64,000 nt of DNA from Frateuria terrea (GCF_900115705.1 NZ_FOXL01000002.1:62001-126000), one strand, 5' to 3'; shown: positions 35,692 to 46,101, counted from the stretch's first letter. Notes: generated by a model from the letters alone, not told the origin. Numbers and translations are program-made.

Positions 35692-36899
35692 ACCTCGACC
35701 CCTTCGCGCGCGGCGATGGTGTGCACGTCCTTGTCGCCGCGGCCGGAGAGGTTGCACAGCACCAGCGCGTCCTTCGGATACTCGCGCGCGAGCTTCATCG
35801 CCTGCGCCACCGCATGGCTGGATTCGAGCGCGGCAAGGATACCTTCGGTGCGTGCCAGCAGATGGAAGGCCTCCAGCGCTTCGTCGTCGGTGACGCCGAC
35901 GTACTCGGCACGGCCGGCGTCCTTGAGGAAGGCATGCTCGGGGCCGACGCCCGGATAGTCCAGGCCGGCGGAGACCGAGTGCGTCTCGGTGATCTGGCCG
36001 TTGTCGTCGCACAGCACGTAGGTGCGGTTGCCGTGCAGCACGCCGGGCCGGCCGGCGGCGAGCGAGGCGGCATGGTGGCCGGTGGCGATGCCCTCACCTG
36101 CCGCCTCGGCGCCGACGATGCGCACGCCGGCGTCGTTGAGGAAGGCGTGGAACAGGCCGATCGCGTTGGAGCCGCCGCCCACGCACGCGGTGAGCACGTC
36201 CGGCAGGCGGCCGTAGCGCTCCAGCATCTGCGCGCGCGCCTCGCGACCGACGATGGCGTTGAAGTCGCGCACCATCTGGGGATAAGGGTGCGGGCCGGCC
36301 ACCGTGCCGATGATGTAGAAGGTGTCCGCGACGTTGGTCACCCAGTCGCGCATGGCTTCGTTCAGCGCGTCCTTGAGCGTCCTGGAGCCCGAAGTGACCG
36401 GCACCACGTCGGCGCCCAGCAGCTTCATGCGATAGACGTTGATCTTCTGCCGCTCGATGTCGACCGCACCCATGTAGACCACGCACTGCATGCCGAAGCG
36501 GGCGGCCACCGTGGCGCTGGCTACGCCATGCTGGCCCGCCCCGGTCTCGGCAATGACGCGCCGTTTGCCCATGCGGCGCGCGACCAGGGCCTGGCCGATG
36601 GTGTTGTTGATCTTGTGCGCGCCGGTGTGGTTCAGGTCTTCGCGCTTGAGCAGGATCCGCGCGCCGCCGACATGCCGGGACAGGCGTTCGGCGTGGTAGA
36701 TCGGGCTGGGACGGCCAACGTAGTACTTCAGGTCGCTGTCCAGTTCGGCCAGAAAATCCGGATCCTGGCGCAGGCGCTGGTAGGCCTCGGTGAGTTCGGC
36801 CAGTGGCGCCATCAGCGTTTCGGCGACATAGCTGCCGCCGTAGGCGCCGAAGCGGCCGTGTTCGTCGGGCCAGCGGTGGAAATCCTGGATCTCGGGCAT
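35688..36899 (-). CDS. trpB: Tryptophan synthase beta chain
   Basis: PLP enzyme joining indole and serine to make tryptophan, forming the alpha2-beta2 complex with TrpA. Of 403 residues, it has the PLP lysine in [19 protein letters not shown], the phosphate-binding GGGSNAIG, and the C-terminal serine region (LSGRGDKDV). The ATG at 36899 carries GGGAG upstream. It is divergent from a LysR regulator that is very likely TrpI, as in Pseudomonas trpBA. Stop overlaps trpA. Confidence 0.97.
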   Translation of the reverse strand: MPEIQDFHRWPDEHGRFGAYGGSYVAETLMAPLAELTEAYQRLRQDPDFLAELDSDLKYYVGRPSPIYHAERLSRHVGGARILLKREDLNHTGAHKINNTIGQALVARRMGKRRVIAETGAGQHGVASATVAARFGMQCVVYMGAVDIERQKINVYRMKLLGADVVPVTSGSRTLKDALNEAMRDWVTNVADTFYIIGTVAGPHPYPQMVRDFNAIVGREARAQMLERYGRLPDVLTACVGGGSNAIGLFHAFLNDAGVRIVGAEAAGEGIATGHHAASLAAGRPGVLHGNRTYVLCDDNGQITETHSVSAGLDYPGVGPEHAFLKDAGRAEYVGVTDDEALEAFHLLARTEGILAALESSHAVAQAMKLAREYPKDALVLCNLSGRGDKDVHTIAAREGVEV

Positions 36900-36986
36900 G
36901 GTGGCTCCCATCGGGGGTCTCGCAGCAGACCTCACACCTTAGCGCCGGCCATCCCCGCCGAAAAGCGAAAAGTTCGCACTCATGCT

Positions 36987-36999
36987 TGAGCTAGACTCA
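36987..36999. promoter_or_regulatory. LysR-type operator between trpB and trpI-like gene
   Basis: TGAG-N5-CTCA has the T-N11-A symmetry of LysR-type recognition sites. It lies 5 bp before the regulator start and overlaps its proposed -10 box (TAGACT, 36992-36997), which would allow autorepression while activating trpBA from the other side. Confidence 0.5.
36992..36997 (+). promoter_or_regulatory. -10 box of the TrpI-like regulator, possible leaderless start
   Basis: TAGACT followed by six bases (CACACG) and the ATG at 37004; no ribosome-binding site. The -35 side is poor (TTCGCA at 36973 is too close), so activation or weak expression is expected. Confidence 0.4.
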
Positions 37000-37003
37000 C
37001 ACG

Positions 37004-37888
37004 ATGACCGATCGCGAACTGCCTTCGTTGCATGCCCTGCGCGCCTTCGAGGCCGCCGCGCGGCTGGGCAGCATGAGCCTTGCCGCTCGCGAACTGCACG
37101 TGACGCACGGCGCGATCAGCCGGCAGGTGCGCGCACTCGAGGAGGCTCTCGGCCACCCCTTGTTCCGCCGCCAGGGACGTGGCGTCGAGCCCACTACTGC
37201 CGGTCGGCAACTGCAGGAAAGTTGCCATGCCGCCTTCGCGCAGTTGCGCGATAGCTGGATACGCCTGCGCCAGGCGCAAGCAGAATCGGCACTGGTCCTG
37301 GGCTGCTCCGGCAGCGTGCTGGCACGTTGGGTGATTCCACGGCTGGAGCGCCTGCGGCATGAGCTGCCGGATCTGAGGTTGCACCTGGCCGCGCAGGAAG
37401 AACCCGCGGCCCTGGCGGGCGTGGATGTTGCGTTGTTGCTGGTCACGCCTCCCTGGCCGGCATCGTGGCAGGTGCACGATTTGGCCCCCGAATGCATCGG
37501 CCCCGTGCTCAGCCCGCGCCATCCGGACGCCGAGCGATTGCTCGGCCTGCCCGCCGCAGCCCTCGGCGAGGAGCCGCTGCTGTACACCGCTTCGCGTCCG
37601 CAGGCCTGGCCCGACTGGGCGCGGGCGATGGGCCTGCCGCCCGGGTCGATGCGGCAGGCCCAGGCCCTGCCGCATCTTTATTTCCTGCTGGAGGCCGCCG
37701 CCGCGGGGCTCGGCGTGGCGATCACCCCGCAGCCGCTGGTGGCCGATGACCTGGCCAGCGGCCGCTTGCTTGCGCCTTGGGGCTTCCGCGACACGGGAGG
37801 CCGCTGGGTGCTTGCCTCGACGCGTTCGGGAGACTCCCGCGTGGAGGCGCTGGCCGCCTGGATACGCGACGAACTGGCCGGGCGGTGA
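37004..37888 (+). CDS. LysR-family regulator, TrpI-like
   Basis: Product of 294 residues with an N-terminal winged HTH (residues about 7-65: LPSLHALRAFEAAARLGSMSLAARELHVTHGAISRQVRALEE) of the GcvA/TrpI branch and a C-terminal effector domain. Its position head-to-head with trpBA is the same as Pseudomonas trpI, which activates trpBA in response to indoleglycerol phosphate. The name TrpI rests on this context plus branch resemblance and not on a diagnostic residue. Confidence 0.88.
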   Translation: MTDRELPSLHALRAFEAAARLGSMSLAARELHVTHGAISRQVRALEEALGHPLFRRQGRGVEPTTAGRQLQESCHAAFAQLRDSWIRLRQAQAESALVLGCSGSVLARWVIPRLERLRHELPDLRLHLAAQEEPAALAGVDVALLLVTPPWPASWQVHDLAPECIGPVLSPRHPDAERLLGLPAAALGEEPLLYTASRPQAWPDWARAMGLPPGSMRQAQALPHLYFLLEAAAAGLGVAITPQPLVADDLASGRLLAPWGFRDTGGRWVLASTRSGDSRVEALAAWIRDELAGR

Positions 37889-37979
37889 GGTCGGAACGGG
37901 TGCCCGCAGCGCCTCGTGCTGAGGAAGGGCCCGGTTCCGGTCCCGCGCGGGCAGGCCGGCAACCTACCGGTCGTTGCGC

Positions 37980-38609
37980 TCAGACGTGCGTTGCATCCGC
38001 GGCGCGTACCGCGGCCACGAAGGCGGCCAATCGCGAGGGGTCCTTGATGCCGGGCGCCGACTCGATGCCGCTGGATACATCCACTCCCCACGGCCGCACG
38101 ACACGGATCGCGTCGGCCACGTTTCCGGCATGCAGTCCGCCGGCCAGGATCACCGGCCGCGCCAGTTCGCGCGGCGTCAACGACCAGTCGAAGGCCTTGC
38201 CGCTGCCGCCGGCCTCGCCCAGGCCATGGCCATCCAGCACGAGCCCCGCGGCGCCCGGGAACGCGCGCAAACGCGGCAACGCGTGGTCGCCCTCGCCCAT
38301 CGCGACAGCCTTGAGGTAGGGCCGCCCGAACTGCGCGCACCAGTCATCGCGCTCGGCACCATGGAACTGCAACAGGCCCGGCTGCACCGACGCGATCACC
38401 TCGTCGACGAAGGCGGCGTCCTCGTCCATGAACAGCGCCACGGTGGTGACCATCGGCGGCAACGCCCGGGCGATCGCACGGGCCTGGTCGACGTCCACCC
38501 GCCGGCGGCTGCGCGCGGTGAAGATCAGGCCGACCGCATCGGCGCCCAGCTCGGCAGCCAGCACGGCGTCCTCAACGCGGGTCATGCCGCAGCACTTGAT
38601 GCGGGTCAT
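37980..38609 (-). CDS. trpF: Phosphoribosylanthranilate isomerase
   Basis: Amadori rearrangement step of tryptophan synthesis. TIM barrel of 209 residues with the catalytic cysteine in IKCCGMTR (residue 6 or 7), the general acid aspartate near LALFMDED/LQFHG, and [12 protein letters not shown] near the phosphate site. The start overlaps the truA stop (ATGA at 38606-38609). It sits apart from trpBA, separated by the LysR gene, as in other xanthomonads. Confidence 0.95.
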   Translation of the reverse strand: MTRIKCCGMTRVEDAVLAAELGADAVGLIFTARSRRRVDVDQARAIARALPPMVTTVALFMDEDAAFVDEVIASVQPGLLQFHGAERDDWCAQFGRPYLKAVAMGEGDHALPRLRAFPGAAGLVLDGHGLGEAGGSGKAFDWSLTPRELARPVILAGGLHAGNVADAIRVVRPWGVDVSSGIESAPGIKDPSRLAAFVAAVRAADATHV

Positions 38610-39373
38610 GCGCTCACCTCCAGCGGCAGGCCCCAATGGGGTTCATAGCGCGGACCGAGGAAAGTCAGGCCGGAGGCAGGAGCGGTCGGCCCGGCCACCT
38701 CGCGATCGCGGCCGGCGAGCAACCCGGCCGGCCAAGCGACCGGCTGCTGCCCGCGCCCCACCGGCAACAGCGAGCCGACGATGTTGCGCACCATGTGGTG
38801 CAGGAAGGCGTTGGCCTCGATGTCCACCGTGACCTGGTCGCCCTCGCGGCGCACATCGAGGGCCAGCACGCAGCGCCGCGCATGCGCGGCCTGGCAGGAC
38901 ACCGCGCGGAAGGCGGAGAAGTCGTGCTCGCCCAGCAGCGCCTGCCCCGCCGCGTGCATCGCTTCGGCGTCCAGCCGCAGCCGCTCCCAGGTCACGTAGC
39001 GTGCGTCCAGCGCGGCCCGCACGGGACGGTTGAGAATGGTGTAGCGGTAACGGCGGCTGCGCGCGCAGAAACGCGCGTGGAAGGACTCCGGTACCGGCTG
39101 CGCCCACAGCACCGCCACGCTGGTGGGCAGATTGGAGCAGGCACCCAGCACCCAGCCGCGCATGTCACGCTCGACCTCGGTGTCGAAGTGCACGACCTGG
39201 CAGCGCCCATGAACGCCGGCGTCCGTGCGTCCGGCGCAGGTCACCGCCACGGGAGCTGCGGCGACGCGCGAAAGTGCCAGCTCGAGCGCGCCCTGCACGG
39301 TGGCGCCGTGGGTCAGGCGCTGCCAGCCGAGGAAATCGGTACCGTCGTATTCGACGCCCAGGGCGATGCGCAT
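38606..39373 (-). CDS. truA: tRNA pseudouridine(38-40) synthase
   Basis: Modifies uridines 38-40 in the anticodon stem-loop. Of 255 residues, it has the catalytic aspartate in [11 protein letters not shown], the [11 protein letters not shown] start, [12 protein letters not shown], and the C-terminal [18 protein letters not shown]. Length is normal. The ATG at 39373 begins the conserved sequence ([12 protein letters not shown]). It overlaps trpF downstream. A 12-bp hairpin separates it from fimV. Confidence 0.96.
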   Translation of the reverse strand: MRIALGVEYDGTDFLGWQRLTHGATVQGALELALSRVAAAPVAVTCAGRTDAGVHGRCQVVHFDTEVERDMRGWVLGACSNLPTSVAVLWAQPVPESFHARFCARSRRYRYTILNRPVRAALDARYVTWERLRLDAEAMHAAGQALLGEHDFSAFRAVSCQAAHARRCVLALDVRREGDQVTVDIEANAFLHHMVRNIVGSLLPVGRGQQPVAWPAGLLAGRDREVAGPTAPASGLTFLGPRYEPHWGLPLEVSA

Positions 39374-39440
39374 GCTGAGGAGTCCTGCGAAACAGCCGGA
39401 AAGCTTAGCAGTTGCCGAAATGCCGCACCGTCCGGAAACG

Positions 39441-39467
39441 CGACGGGCCGGCATGGCCGGCCCGTCG
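39441..39467 (-). terminator. Hairpin between fimV and truA
   Basis: Perfect 12-bp G/C stem (39441-39452 with 39456-39467), loop ATG, with only GTTTCC after it on the minus strand. It may attenuate read-through from fimV into truA and is not a textbook terminator. Confidence 0.55.
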
Positions 39468-39488
39468 TGCAACATGGGAAGCAGTAGC

Positions 39489-41792
39489 TCAGGCCAGCGA
39501 GTCGAGCAAGCGCTCGGCCGCGTCCCGCTGAATCTGGCTGCCCTCGTTCATCACTTCCTCGAGCATGGCGCGCGCGCCGTCGGCATCGCCCATGTCCATG
39601 TAGGCGCGTGCGAGATCCAGCTTGGTATCGATCGGGTCGTCGCTGAACTGGCCCTGCTCCTGGGCCCCGCCGAGCGGAACGGTGGTGTCGTGCACCGGCT
39701 CGTCGAAGTTCCAGCTCGACGGCGAAGCTTCCGCTGCGGCCGGCTCGATATCGCGCATGACCGTGCGATCGTCCTCCGGCTCGGCTGCGTGCGCCTCCGC
39801 CACGCCCGGTGCCGTGGACTGTGGCAGCGGCGGCGGGGTGAGGTTGAAATCGAAGTGGTACTCGCTCACCTTCTGCCGCGACGAGTGGGATTCGGCGGGC
39901 GCCTCGGTTTCCTCCACGTGGTCGGCGTAGCTGTCCAGGTCGAATGGATGCAAGGCATCCGCGTCGTGGCGATCCACTTCGTCGTGCGAGGCGAACGCGT
40001 CCGGCGCGGCGTGGCCCGCCTCGGCAAACAGCGGGTGGCCCGGCACCAGGTCCTCGCCCATGGCGAGCACGTCCTGCCACTCGTCCTGCTGCGGATCGAC
40101 GATGTGCGCGTGCATCGCCTCGGCCGCCGCCTCGAAGTGCTCGACGTCGCGGCGCGAGTAATACAGGCTCACCAGCTCCAGATGCAGGCCGACGTCGTCC
40201 GGGTGTTCGGCCAGCTGGTCGAGCAGCTCGTCCTGGTCCGGATCTGCGCCACCCGCCGGGGCATCCGGCAACGCGCCGAAGCGGTCTGCCAGCGAAGGCG
40301 CCGCGGAAACTGGCCGCGTGGAGACCGCCGGCTTGCGGCCGCGGCCCAGCAGGGCGAGCAGGATCAACAGCAGGACGGCGCCACCGGCGGCTGCCCACAC
40401 CCATGGCTGCATGAACCAGGGCTGCTCGGCTGTACCCGGCCCGGACTTGCGCGCCACAGGCTTGACCGGCTTGCTTGCCGGTTTGGCGACAGGCTTGGTG
40501 ACGGCCGGGGTCGCAACGCTACGCGCTGCCGGCAGGCCGACCCCACCCGCGGCCACGTTCACGCTGTTGGCGTGGGCCGGCTTCGCGGCCGCGGCCGGTG
40601 TGATGGATGCTGCGGAGATCGGCGGCGTGGTGGCGGCCGCAGCCCGCGCAGCCTGGCCTGCGGTCGATGCCACAGCCGGCAAGCCGGCCTTCTTGCGCGC
40701 GTCGGCAAGCTTTTGCTGCAGTTCGGCGATCTCGTTGTCCTTGAGCGCCAGCAGCCGCGTGTTCTTGTCGTTGATGTCCTGCAGATCCTTCAGGCGCGAC
40801 TTCAGGTCGGCACCCTGCTGCTGCAGGCTGGTGAGCTGTTCCTGGCTGCGCAGCAGATCCTGGCGCAGCGCCGCATCACCCTTGCCGCTGCCGCCCTGCA
40901 CACCGGCACGCTTGCCGCCTTCCTTGCCCGGCACCAGCGCGAGCCGGTCGGCGGAGGTGTTGCCCGCAGGCGCACTCGCGGCGTCGGTTCGGGTCGCCGC
41001 ATCGGCCACGGTGGCAGTGGATCGGGCCGCCTCGGCGCGCCAGTCGCTGTTCTGGCGGCGGATCTCGGCCATCGCGGCGGCCACGCTCATCGCCTGCGCT
41101 TCCTGGCTGGTCGGCACGCGCAACACCGCGCCGCTCTTCAGCGCATTGATGTTGTCCTGGTAGAAAGCATCGGGGTTGGCCTGCTTGAGGGCCAGCATCA
41201 CCTGCGCCGGATCCACGCCGGCGGGTGCGACCTTGCGGGCGATGCCCGACAGCGTCTGGCCGCGCTCGACCTGGAACTGGCCCCCTGCCGCAGCCGCGCC
41301 AGCCATCGGCTGGGCGGCCGTCGAACCGGTCGTCGCGCCGGGGGACGCGCTGCGCGATCCGCTGCTGCGTGGCGCCCGCATGCTGGTCGCCATCGGCGCC
41401 GTACCCGGCGGATCGAGCAGGATCGGAAACTCGCGCAGGCTGCGGCCCGAAGCGTTGTCCACCTCGACCAGCAGGTCCAGATACGGATCGTTGACCGCCA
41501 CCGCGCTGGTGATGCGGATCACCTTGCGCCCGCCCACGTCGACGATATTGAACTGCAGCGGGACGTCCGGCCGGACCCCGGCAAGCCCGGCGCGGGCAAA
41601 ATCATCCGGCGAGGCCAGGCGGGCAGTGAGGTTGCGCAGCTCCGCCGGGCTGTCGGGCGTAAGCGGGATTTCCGCCAGCAGCGGTTGGCCCAACGCCGAC
41701 TTGACCTGGATCTGGCCCATTTCGAGCGCGGCTGCCTGGGTGCTGCCCAGGGCCAATGCCAGCAGCATCGACAGTTTCAACGAACGATTCAT
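39489..41792 (-). CDS. fimV: FimV-like pilus assembly/polarity protein
   Basis: Product of 767 residues. It has a signal peptide (cleavage after about residue 22, QAAALEMGQ), the FimV N-terminal domain ([17 protein letters not shown]) and a LysM peptidoglycan-binding module (about residues 174-230, [18 protein letters not shown]). A coiled coil follows (about 310-367), then an Ala/Pro linker, a transmembrane segment (about 462-482) and an acidic cytoplasmic domain ending in the FimV C-terminal TPR-like motif ([26 protein letters not shown]). FimV localises type IV pilus and polarity factors at the pole. A small coiled-coil gene and asd precede it. Confidence 0.95.
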   Translation of the reverse strand: MNRSLKLSMLLALALGSTQAAALEMGQIQVKSALGQPLLAEIPLTPDSPAELRNLTARLASPDDFARAGLAGVRPDVPLQFNIVDVGGRKVIRITSAVAVNDPYLDLLVEVDNASGRSLREFPILLDPPGTAPMATSMRAPRSSGSRSASPGATTGSTAAQPMAGAAAAGGQFQVERGQTLSGIARKVAPAGVDPAQVMLALKQANPDAFYQDNINALKSGAVLRVPTSQEAQAMSVAAAMAEIRRQNSDWRAEAARSTATVADAATRTDAASAPAGNTSADRLALVPGKEGGKRAGVQGGSGKGDAALRQDLLRSQEQLTSLQQQGADLKSRLKDLQDINDKNTRLLALKDNEIAELQQKLADARKKAGLPAVASTAGQAARAAAATTPPISAASITPAAAAKPAHANSVNVAAGGVGLPAARSVATPAVTKPVAKPASKPVKPVARKSGPGTAEQPWFMQPWVWAAAGGAVLLLILLALLGRGRKPAVSTRPVSAAPSLADRFGALPDAPAGGADPDQDELLDQLAEHPDDVGLHLELVSLYYSRRDVEHFEAAAEAMHAHIVDPQQDEWQDVLAMGEDLVPGHPLFAEAGHAAPDAFASHDEVDRHDADALHPFDLDSYADHVEETEAPAESHSSRQKVSEYHFDFNLTPPPLPQSTAPGVAEAHAAEPEDDRTVMRDIEPAAAEASPSSWNFDEPVHDTTVPLGGAQEQGQFSDDPIDTKLDLARAYMDMGDADGARAMLEEVMNEGSQIQRDAAERLLDSLA

Positions 41793-41950
41793 CGCTTCGA
41801 TTCCCCCAACGCCCGAGACGCTTCATGCATCGCCACAGGTTGCGGCGACACCGGAACGCGCGTCACTTTAGTTATATGCAGGCCAATCAACAATAGCTGC
41901 GGCGACCGCTTAGCGCACATTGCTGCGGCATGTTCTCGTTCCGGAGTGGA

Positions 41951-42253
41951 TCAATGGCCTCGATCGACCGCCGACCGGCGGTCCCTGAGCGTTTCCAGCT
42001 GCTGCTGCAGCCGGGCGATTTCGAGATCCTGCTGGGCCAGGCGTTCGCTGGCCTGGCGGCTGTGCGACTCCTGCTCGGAGACCGCTTGCTGCAGTTGCGT
42101 AACCTGGGTTCCATGGACGCGCAACTGCTGTTTGAGCCGTGCCCGCGCAGGCGCAGGCACTCCTGCCACCGCGGCCTGTTCCGGGCCGCCGTCGGCCATG
42201 GCCGGCAACGCGGCACAAAACAGCAGTGGTAACAGGAGCCAGGTTTTTTGCAT
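41951..42253 (-). CDS. Small secreted coiled-coil protein
   Basis: Product of 100 residues with a signal peptide (residues about 1-20, ending PAMADGG) and a mature part that is almost entirely one long amphipathic helix rich in Gln/Glu/Arg (TQVTQLQQAVSEQESHSRQASERL). The start codon abuts the end of asd (one-base overlap at 42253), and fimV follows on the same strand after a 158-bp gap. Periplasmic; function unknown. Confidence 0.72.
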   Translation of the reverse strand: MQKTWLLLPLLFCAALPAMADGGPEQAAVAGVPAPARARLKQQLRVHGTQVTQLQQAVSEQESHSRQASERLAQQDLEIARLQQQLETLRDRRSAVDRGH

Positions 42254-43284
42254 CAGAGATAATCCTCGACCAGCCGCTCAGCGATCTGCACCGCATTGAG
42301 CGCGGCGCCCTTGCGGATGTTGTCCGCCACGATCCACAGATCCAGGCCGCGCTCGTGCGAGATGTCCTCGCGGATGCGGCCCACGAATACCGGGTCCTTG
42401 CCGGCCGCGTCGCCCACCGGGGTCGGATAGCCGCCGGGCTTGCGCTCGTCCATGACCACCACCCCCTCGGCCTGCTCCAGCAACGCGCGGGCCTCGTCGG
42501 CGCCGATCCTGTCGCGGGTTTCCACGTGCACCGCCTCGGCGTGGCCGTAGAACACCGGCACGCGCACCGCGGTCGGGTTCACCGCGATGGAGTCGTCCTC
42601 CAGGATCTTGCGTGTCTCCCACACCATCTTCATTTCTTCCTTGGTGTAGCCGTTGGGCTGGAACTCGTCGATGTGCGGGATCACATTGAAAGCGATCTGC
42701 TTGGGGAATTTCTTGCCCGGTTCCACATCCTGGAAGTTCAGCAGCGCCGCGGTCTGGCGGCCGAGCTCTTCCATCCCGCTGCGGCCGGCGCCGGAGACCG
42801 ACTGATAGGTCGCCACGTTGATCCGCTCGATGCCCACCGCCCGATGGATCGGCGCCAACGCCACCAGCATCTGCATGGTCGAGCAGTTGGGGTTGGCAAT
42901 GATGCCGCGTGCGGTGTAGTCGGCAATCGCGTGCGGATTCACCTCGGCGACCACCAGCGGGACGTCGTCCTGGTATCGAAACTCGGAGGTGTTGTCGATC
43001 ACCACCGCGCCTGCCGCCGCCGCGCGCGGCGCATGCTCGCGGCTGACTGATCCGCCGGCCGAGAAGAAGGCGATGTCCACGCCTTCGAAGTCGTAGTCGG
43101 CGAGGTTGCGCACCGTCACCTGCTTGCCGCCGAAGGAAACCTTCTCACCGGCCGAACGCTCGCTCGCCAACGGCACCAGTTCGCCGACGGGAAAATCGCG
43201 CTCGGCCAGGATGCCCAGCAAGGTCTCGCCAACCGCGCCGGTGGCGCCGACCATGGCTACCTTGTAACTGCTCTTCTTGCTCAT
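42253..43284 (-). CDS. asd: Aspartate-semialdehyde dehydrogenase
   Basis: NADPH-dependent reduction of aspartyl phosphate, the branch point for lysine, diaminopimelate, threonine and methionine. Of 343 residues, it has a GATGAVG nucleotide-binding loop, the active-site cysteine C134 in ANPNCSTMQ and the substrate-binding segment VSGAGRSGMEELG. The ATG at 43284 starts the family N-terminus. It is downstream of the 2-hydroxyacid dehydrogenase by 34 bp and is followed directly by a small secreted protein. Confidence 0.97.
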   Translation of the reverse strand: MSKKSSYKVAMVGATGAVGETLLGILAERDFPVGELVPLASERSAGEKVSFGGKQVTVRNLADYDFEGVDIAFFSAGGSVSREHAPRAAAAGAVVIDNTSEFRYQDDVPLVVAEVNPHAIADYTARGIIANPNCSTMQMLVALAPIHRAVGIERINVATYQSVSGAGRSGMEELGRQTAALLNFQDVEPGKKFPKQIAFNVIPHIDEFQPNGYTKEEMKMVWETRKILEDDSIAVNPTAVRVPVFYGHAEAVHVETRDRIGADEARALLEQAEGVVVMDERKPGGYPTPVGDAAGKDPVFVGRIREDISHERGLDLWIVADNIRKGAALNAVQIAERLVEDYL

Positions 43285-43318
43285 GGGATGCCTGCTTGCC
43301 TGTGTCTTTGGAGGAGAG

Positions 43319-44326
43319 TCAGGGCGCCGGCCGCCTGGCCAGCACCTCGGGATTGACGGGTGAAGGTGGTCGCCCGGCGTGCGGACCACGGCCGAACAGC
43401 GCCAGCACGTTGTCCACCGCCATCGCGGTCATCGCGCGGCGGGTGTCCCAGGTGGCGCTGGCGATGTGCGGGCTCAGGACGACATTGTCGAGCGCGAGCA
43501 GAGCCGGATGCACGTGGGGCTCGCCCTCGAACACGTCCAGCGCGGCGGCGGCCAGGCGGCCTTCGCCCAGCGCGGCGGCCAGCGCCGCGTCGTCCACCAC
43601 GCCACCACGGGCGATGTTCACCAGCACGGCAGTGGGTTTCATCTGCGCCAGCTCGGCGGCGCCGATGGCGTGCCGGCTCTCGGCAGTCAGTGGAACGGCG
43701 AGCACCAGGAAGTCGGACTCGGCCAGCAGCGCGGGCTTGTCCAGGTAGCGCGCGGCGCATTCGGCTTCGATGGCCGCTGGCAGCGACGAGCGATTGTGGT
43801 AGGCGACGCGCATGCCGAAGCCCGCCGCCCGGCGCGCAATCGCCTGGCCGATGCGACCCATGCCCAGGATGCCCAGCGTGCGACCGCGCGTGTCCAGCCC
43901 CAGCCAGGCCTTGAACCCGGTGGCGTGCCAGTGGCCTGCCCGCAGCCAGCGCTCGGCGGCATCCATGCGGCGAGCGGCACCCAGCAGCAGCGCCCAGGTG
44001 TAATCGGCCACACTTTCGTTGAGTACGTCGGCGGTGTTGGAGGCGAGAATGCCGGCGGCCGTGAGCGCCGGGATGTCGAGGTTGTCGTAGCCGACGGCCA
44101 GGTTGGCGACGATGCGCAATGCCGGCGCCCCGGCGACCTCGGCCGCGCCGATGCGCTCCTTCAGTCCGACGATGGCCGCACCGCACGGGGCCAGCTTCGC
44201 CGCCAGCGCAGCCGGCATGAATGCGGTTTCCTCCGGCTCGGCCGTCACCTCGAAATACGGCTCCAGCCGGGCGACGATGTCGGGAAAGGTGGGGCGCGAG
44301 ATCCACACCCGTGGCTTGCCGGTCAT
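43319..44326 (-). CDS. D-isomer 2-hydroxyacid dehydrogenase (glyoxylate/hydroxypyruvate reductase-like)
   Basis: NAD(P)-dependent enzyme of 335 residues. It has the Rossmann loop LGILGMGRIGQAIA, the catalytic arginine in NIARGGVVDD, glutamate in DVFEGEP, and the histidine in LSPHIASAT. It resembles the GyaR/GhrB group acting on glyoxylate, hydroxypyruvate or 2-ketogluconate. It is inserted between aroC and asd, in the same direction with 21-bp and 34-bp gaps, so it is probably co-transcribed with biosynthetic genes although it is not part of those pathways. Confidence 0.9.
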   Translation of the reverse strand: MTGKPRVWISRPTFPDIVARLEPYFEVTAEPEETAFMPAALAAKLAPCGAAIVGLKERIGAAEVAGAPALRIVANLAVGYDNLDIPALTAAGILASNTADVLNESVADYTWALLLGAARRMDAAERWLRAGHWHATGFKAWLGLDTRGRTLGILGMGRIGQAIARRAAGFGMRVAYHNRSSLPAAIEAECAARYLDKPALLAESDFLVLAVPLTAESRHAIGAAELAQMKPTAVLVNIARGGVVDDAALAAALGEGRLAAAALDVFEGEPHVHPALLALDNVVLSPHIASATWDTRRAMTAMAVDNVLALFGRGPHAGRPPSPVNPEVLARRPAP

Positions 44327-44347
44327 GGAAAATTCCGTAACGAGAGT

Positions 44348-45436
44348 TCAGGCGATGCGCGGGGCCATCGGCCCCACGTCGCCGCACTGCGCGCGATGGC
44401 GCAGCGCGTGGTCCATCAGCACCAGCGCCAGCATGGCCTCGACAATGGGCGTGGCGCGGATGCCCACGCAGGGATCGTGGCGCCCCTTGGTGACTACCTG
44501 CACGCCCTCGCCAGCGAGGTTCACGCTGTCGCCCGGCACCAGGATGCTGGACGTGGGCTTGAACGCCACCGACACCGACACCGGCTGCCCGGTGCTGATC
44601 CCACCAAGGATGCCACCGGCATGATTGGACGTAAAGCCGTCCAAATGCATCTGGTCGCGATGTTGCGTCCCGCGCTGCGAAACGGCGGCGAAACCGGCAC
44701 CGATCTCCACGCCCTTGACCGCGTTGATCGACATCATGCCGGCAGCGAGGTCGCCGTCGAGCTTGCCGTAGACGGGTTCGCCCCAGCCCGGCGGCACGCC
44801 TTCGGCAACGGCGTTGACGCGCGCCCCGACCGAATCGCCGCACTTGCGCAGTGCGTCCATGGCCCTTTCCAGTTCGGCCACCTGGCCCGCATCCGGCCAG
44901 AAGAAAGGGTTGGCCTCCACCGCTTCCCAGTCGAAGCCGCGTGGCACGATGTCACCCAACTGCGCCAGGTGGCCGCGCACGCGCACGCCGTGGCGCTCGG
45001 CCAGCCATTTCTTGGCGACCACCGCGGCCGCCACGCGCATGGTCGTTTCGCGCGCCGAGGCGCGCCCGCCGCCGCGCGGATCGCGGATGCCGTATTTTTG
45101 CCAGTAGGTGTAGTCGGCGTGGCCTGGACGGAAGGTCTGTGCGATGTCGCCGTAGTCCTTGCTGCGCGGGTCGGTGTTGCGGATCAGCAACGCGATGGGC
45201 GTGCCGGTGGTACGGCCCTCGTAGACGCCGGAAAGGATTTCGACTTCGTCGGCCTCGTGCCGCTGCGACGTGTGCCGGCTGCGGCCGGTCGCACGCCGGT
45301 CGAGGTCGCGGCGGAACTCTTCCGTCGCGATCGCCAGCCCCGGCGGGCAACCGTCGATGACGCAGCCGATCGCCGGCCCGTGGCTCTCGCCAAAGGTGGT
45401 GACGGTGAAGAGCTTGCCGAAGGAATTGCTGGACAT
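44348..45436 (-). CDS. aroC: Chorismate synthase
   Basis: Last shikimate-pathway step, converting EPSP to chorismate with reduced FMN. Of 362 residues, it has the signatures GESHGPAIG (near the start), [34 protein letters not shown] and GGRASARET. Length is standard. It feeds trp genes farther down the same strand. The 122 bp upstream contain a REP-type inverted repeat, so it may have its own promoter. Confidence 0.97.
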   Translation of the reverse strand: MSSNSFGKLFTVTTFGESHGPAIGCVIDGCPPGLAIATEEFRRDLDRRATGRSRHTSQRHEADEVEILSGVYEGRTTGTPIALLIRNTDPRSKDYGDIAQTFRPGHADYTYWQKYGIRDPRGGGRASARETTMRVAAAVVAKKWLAERHGVRVRGHLAQLGDIVPRGFDWEAVEANPFFWPDAGQVAELERAMDALRKCGDSVGARVNAVAEGVPPGWGEPVYGKLDGDLAAGMMSINAVKGVEIGAGFAAVSQRGTQHRDQMHLDGFTSNHAGGILGGISTGQPVSVSVAFKPTSSILVPGDSVNLAGEGVQVVTKGRHDPCVGIRATPIVEAMLALVLMDHALRHRAQCGDVGPMAPRIA

Positions 45437-45488
45437 GCCGCACGCCCGCTACGAGGAAGTCGAAGCATAGCGGCTCGCCGCGACTGCC

Positions 45489-45562
45489 GTAGGAGTGCAC
45501 CCTGCGTGCTACCGCCAGTGGCGACGACCGGGATGGTAGCCGCCCACAGGACGCACTCCTAC
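45489..45562. repeat. REP-like inverted pair (REPIN/BIME-type)
   Basis: GTAGGAGTGC (45489-45498) and its exact inverse GCACTCCTAC (45553-45562) enclose less perfect inverted sequence (ACCCTG...CACAGG and GGTAGCC-type inner segments). This matches the GTAGGAGCGC-type palindromic repeats dispersed in xanthomonads and pseudomonads. It overlaps the last bases of the GNAT gene and lies upstream of aroC. Confidence 0.7.
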
Positions 45563-46101
45563 ATGGTTGCTGCGTCCTCCTGCCACTCGCGGGCGAGGAG
45601 CGCGAACACCACGTCGTCCATCCACTCACCATGCAGCCACAAGCTTTCGCGGAAGTGGGCCTCCTGGCGCATGCCCAGTGACTTCAACAGGGTGATGCAG
45701 GCCGCATTGCGCGGGTCGACCGAGGCGTGGATGCGACGCCATCCCAGCGCATCGAATCCCTGGTGGAATAACGCCTGCAGCAGTTCGCGCGCGTAGCCGT
45801 GCCCCTGATGCGCGGGCGCCAGGCTGATGCCGAACGCGACCGAATCGCCCGGCGTGGCCGGCAGGCACACGCCCAGGTCGCCGATCAGCACATGGTCGTC
45901 ACGCAGGCGGATCGCGCGCTGGTACCACAGCCCGGGCGCGGGGTCGGCCTGTGCGTCGATGAAGGCTTCTGCCTCCGCGAGCGTGGCCGGCCGCCAGCCC
46001 TGGAAGCGGGCGACCGCGGGATCGGCGCGGCAGGCGAACAAGGCCGCGGCATCCGCGGGACGCAGGTGATCGAGCAGCAGGCGCGGCGTGGTCAGTTCCA
46101 T
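45559..46101 (-). CDS. GNAT-family N-acetyltransferase (RimJ-like)
   Basis: Product of 180 residues. It has the RimJ/RimL-type GNAT fold with ELTTPRLLLDHLRPADAAALF at the start, FGISLAPAHQGHGYARELLQAL as the acetyl-CoA loop, and VDPRNAACITLLKSLGMR near the end. Such proteins acetylate protein N-termini, amino acids or small molecules; the substrate is unknown. The ATG at 46101 follows the prmB stop by 20 bp, close to PrmB and aroC. Its last codons lie in a REP element. Confidence 0.88.
   Translation of the reverse strand: MELTTPRLLLDHLRPADAAALFACRADPAVARFQGWRPATLAEAEAFIDAQADPAPGLWYQRAIRLRDDHVLIGDLGVCLPATPGDSVAFGISLAPAHQGHGYARELLQALFHQGFDALGWRRIHASVDPRNAACITLLKSLGMRQEAHFRESLWLHGEWMDDVVFALLAREWQEDAATM

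Noticed and set aside
39225-42299. Open frame of over 1000 codons on the plus strand opposite fimV
   Set aside because: It is an Arg/His/Ala-rich shadow of the fimV codon pattern with no motifs. fimV itself has signal peptide, LysM and TPR features.
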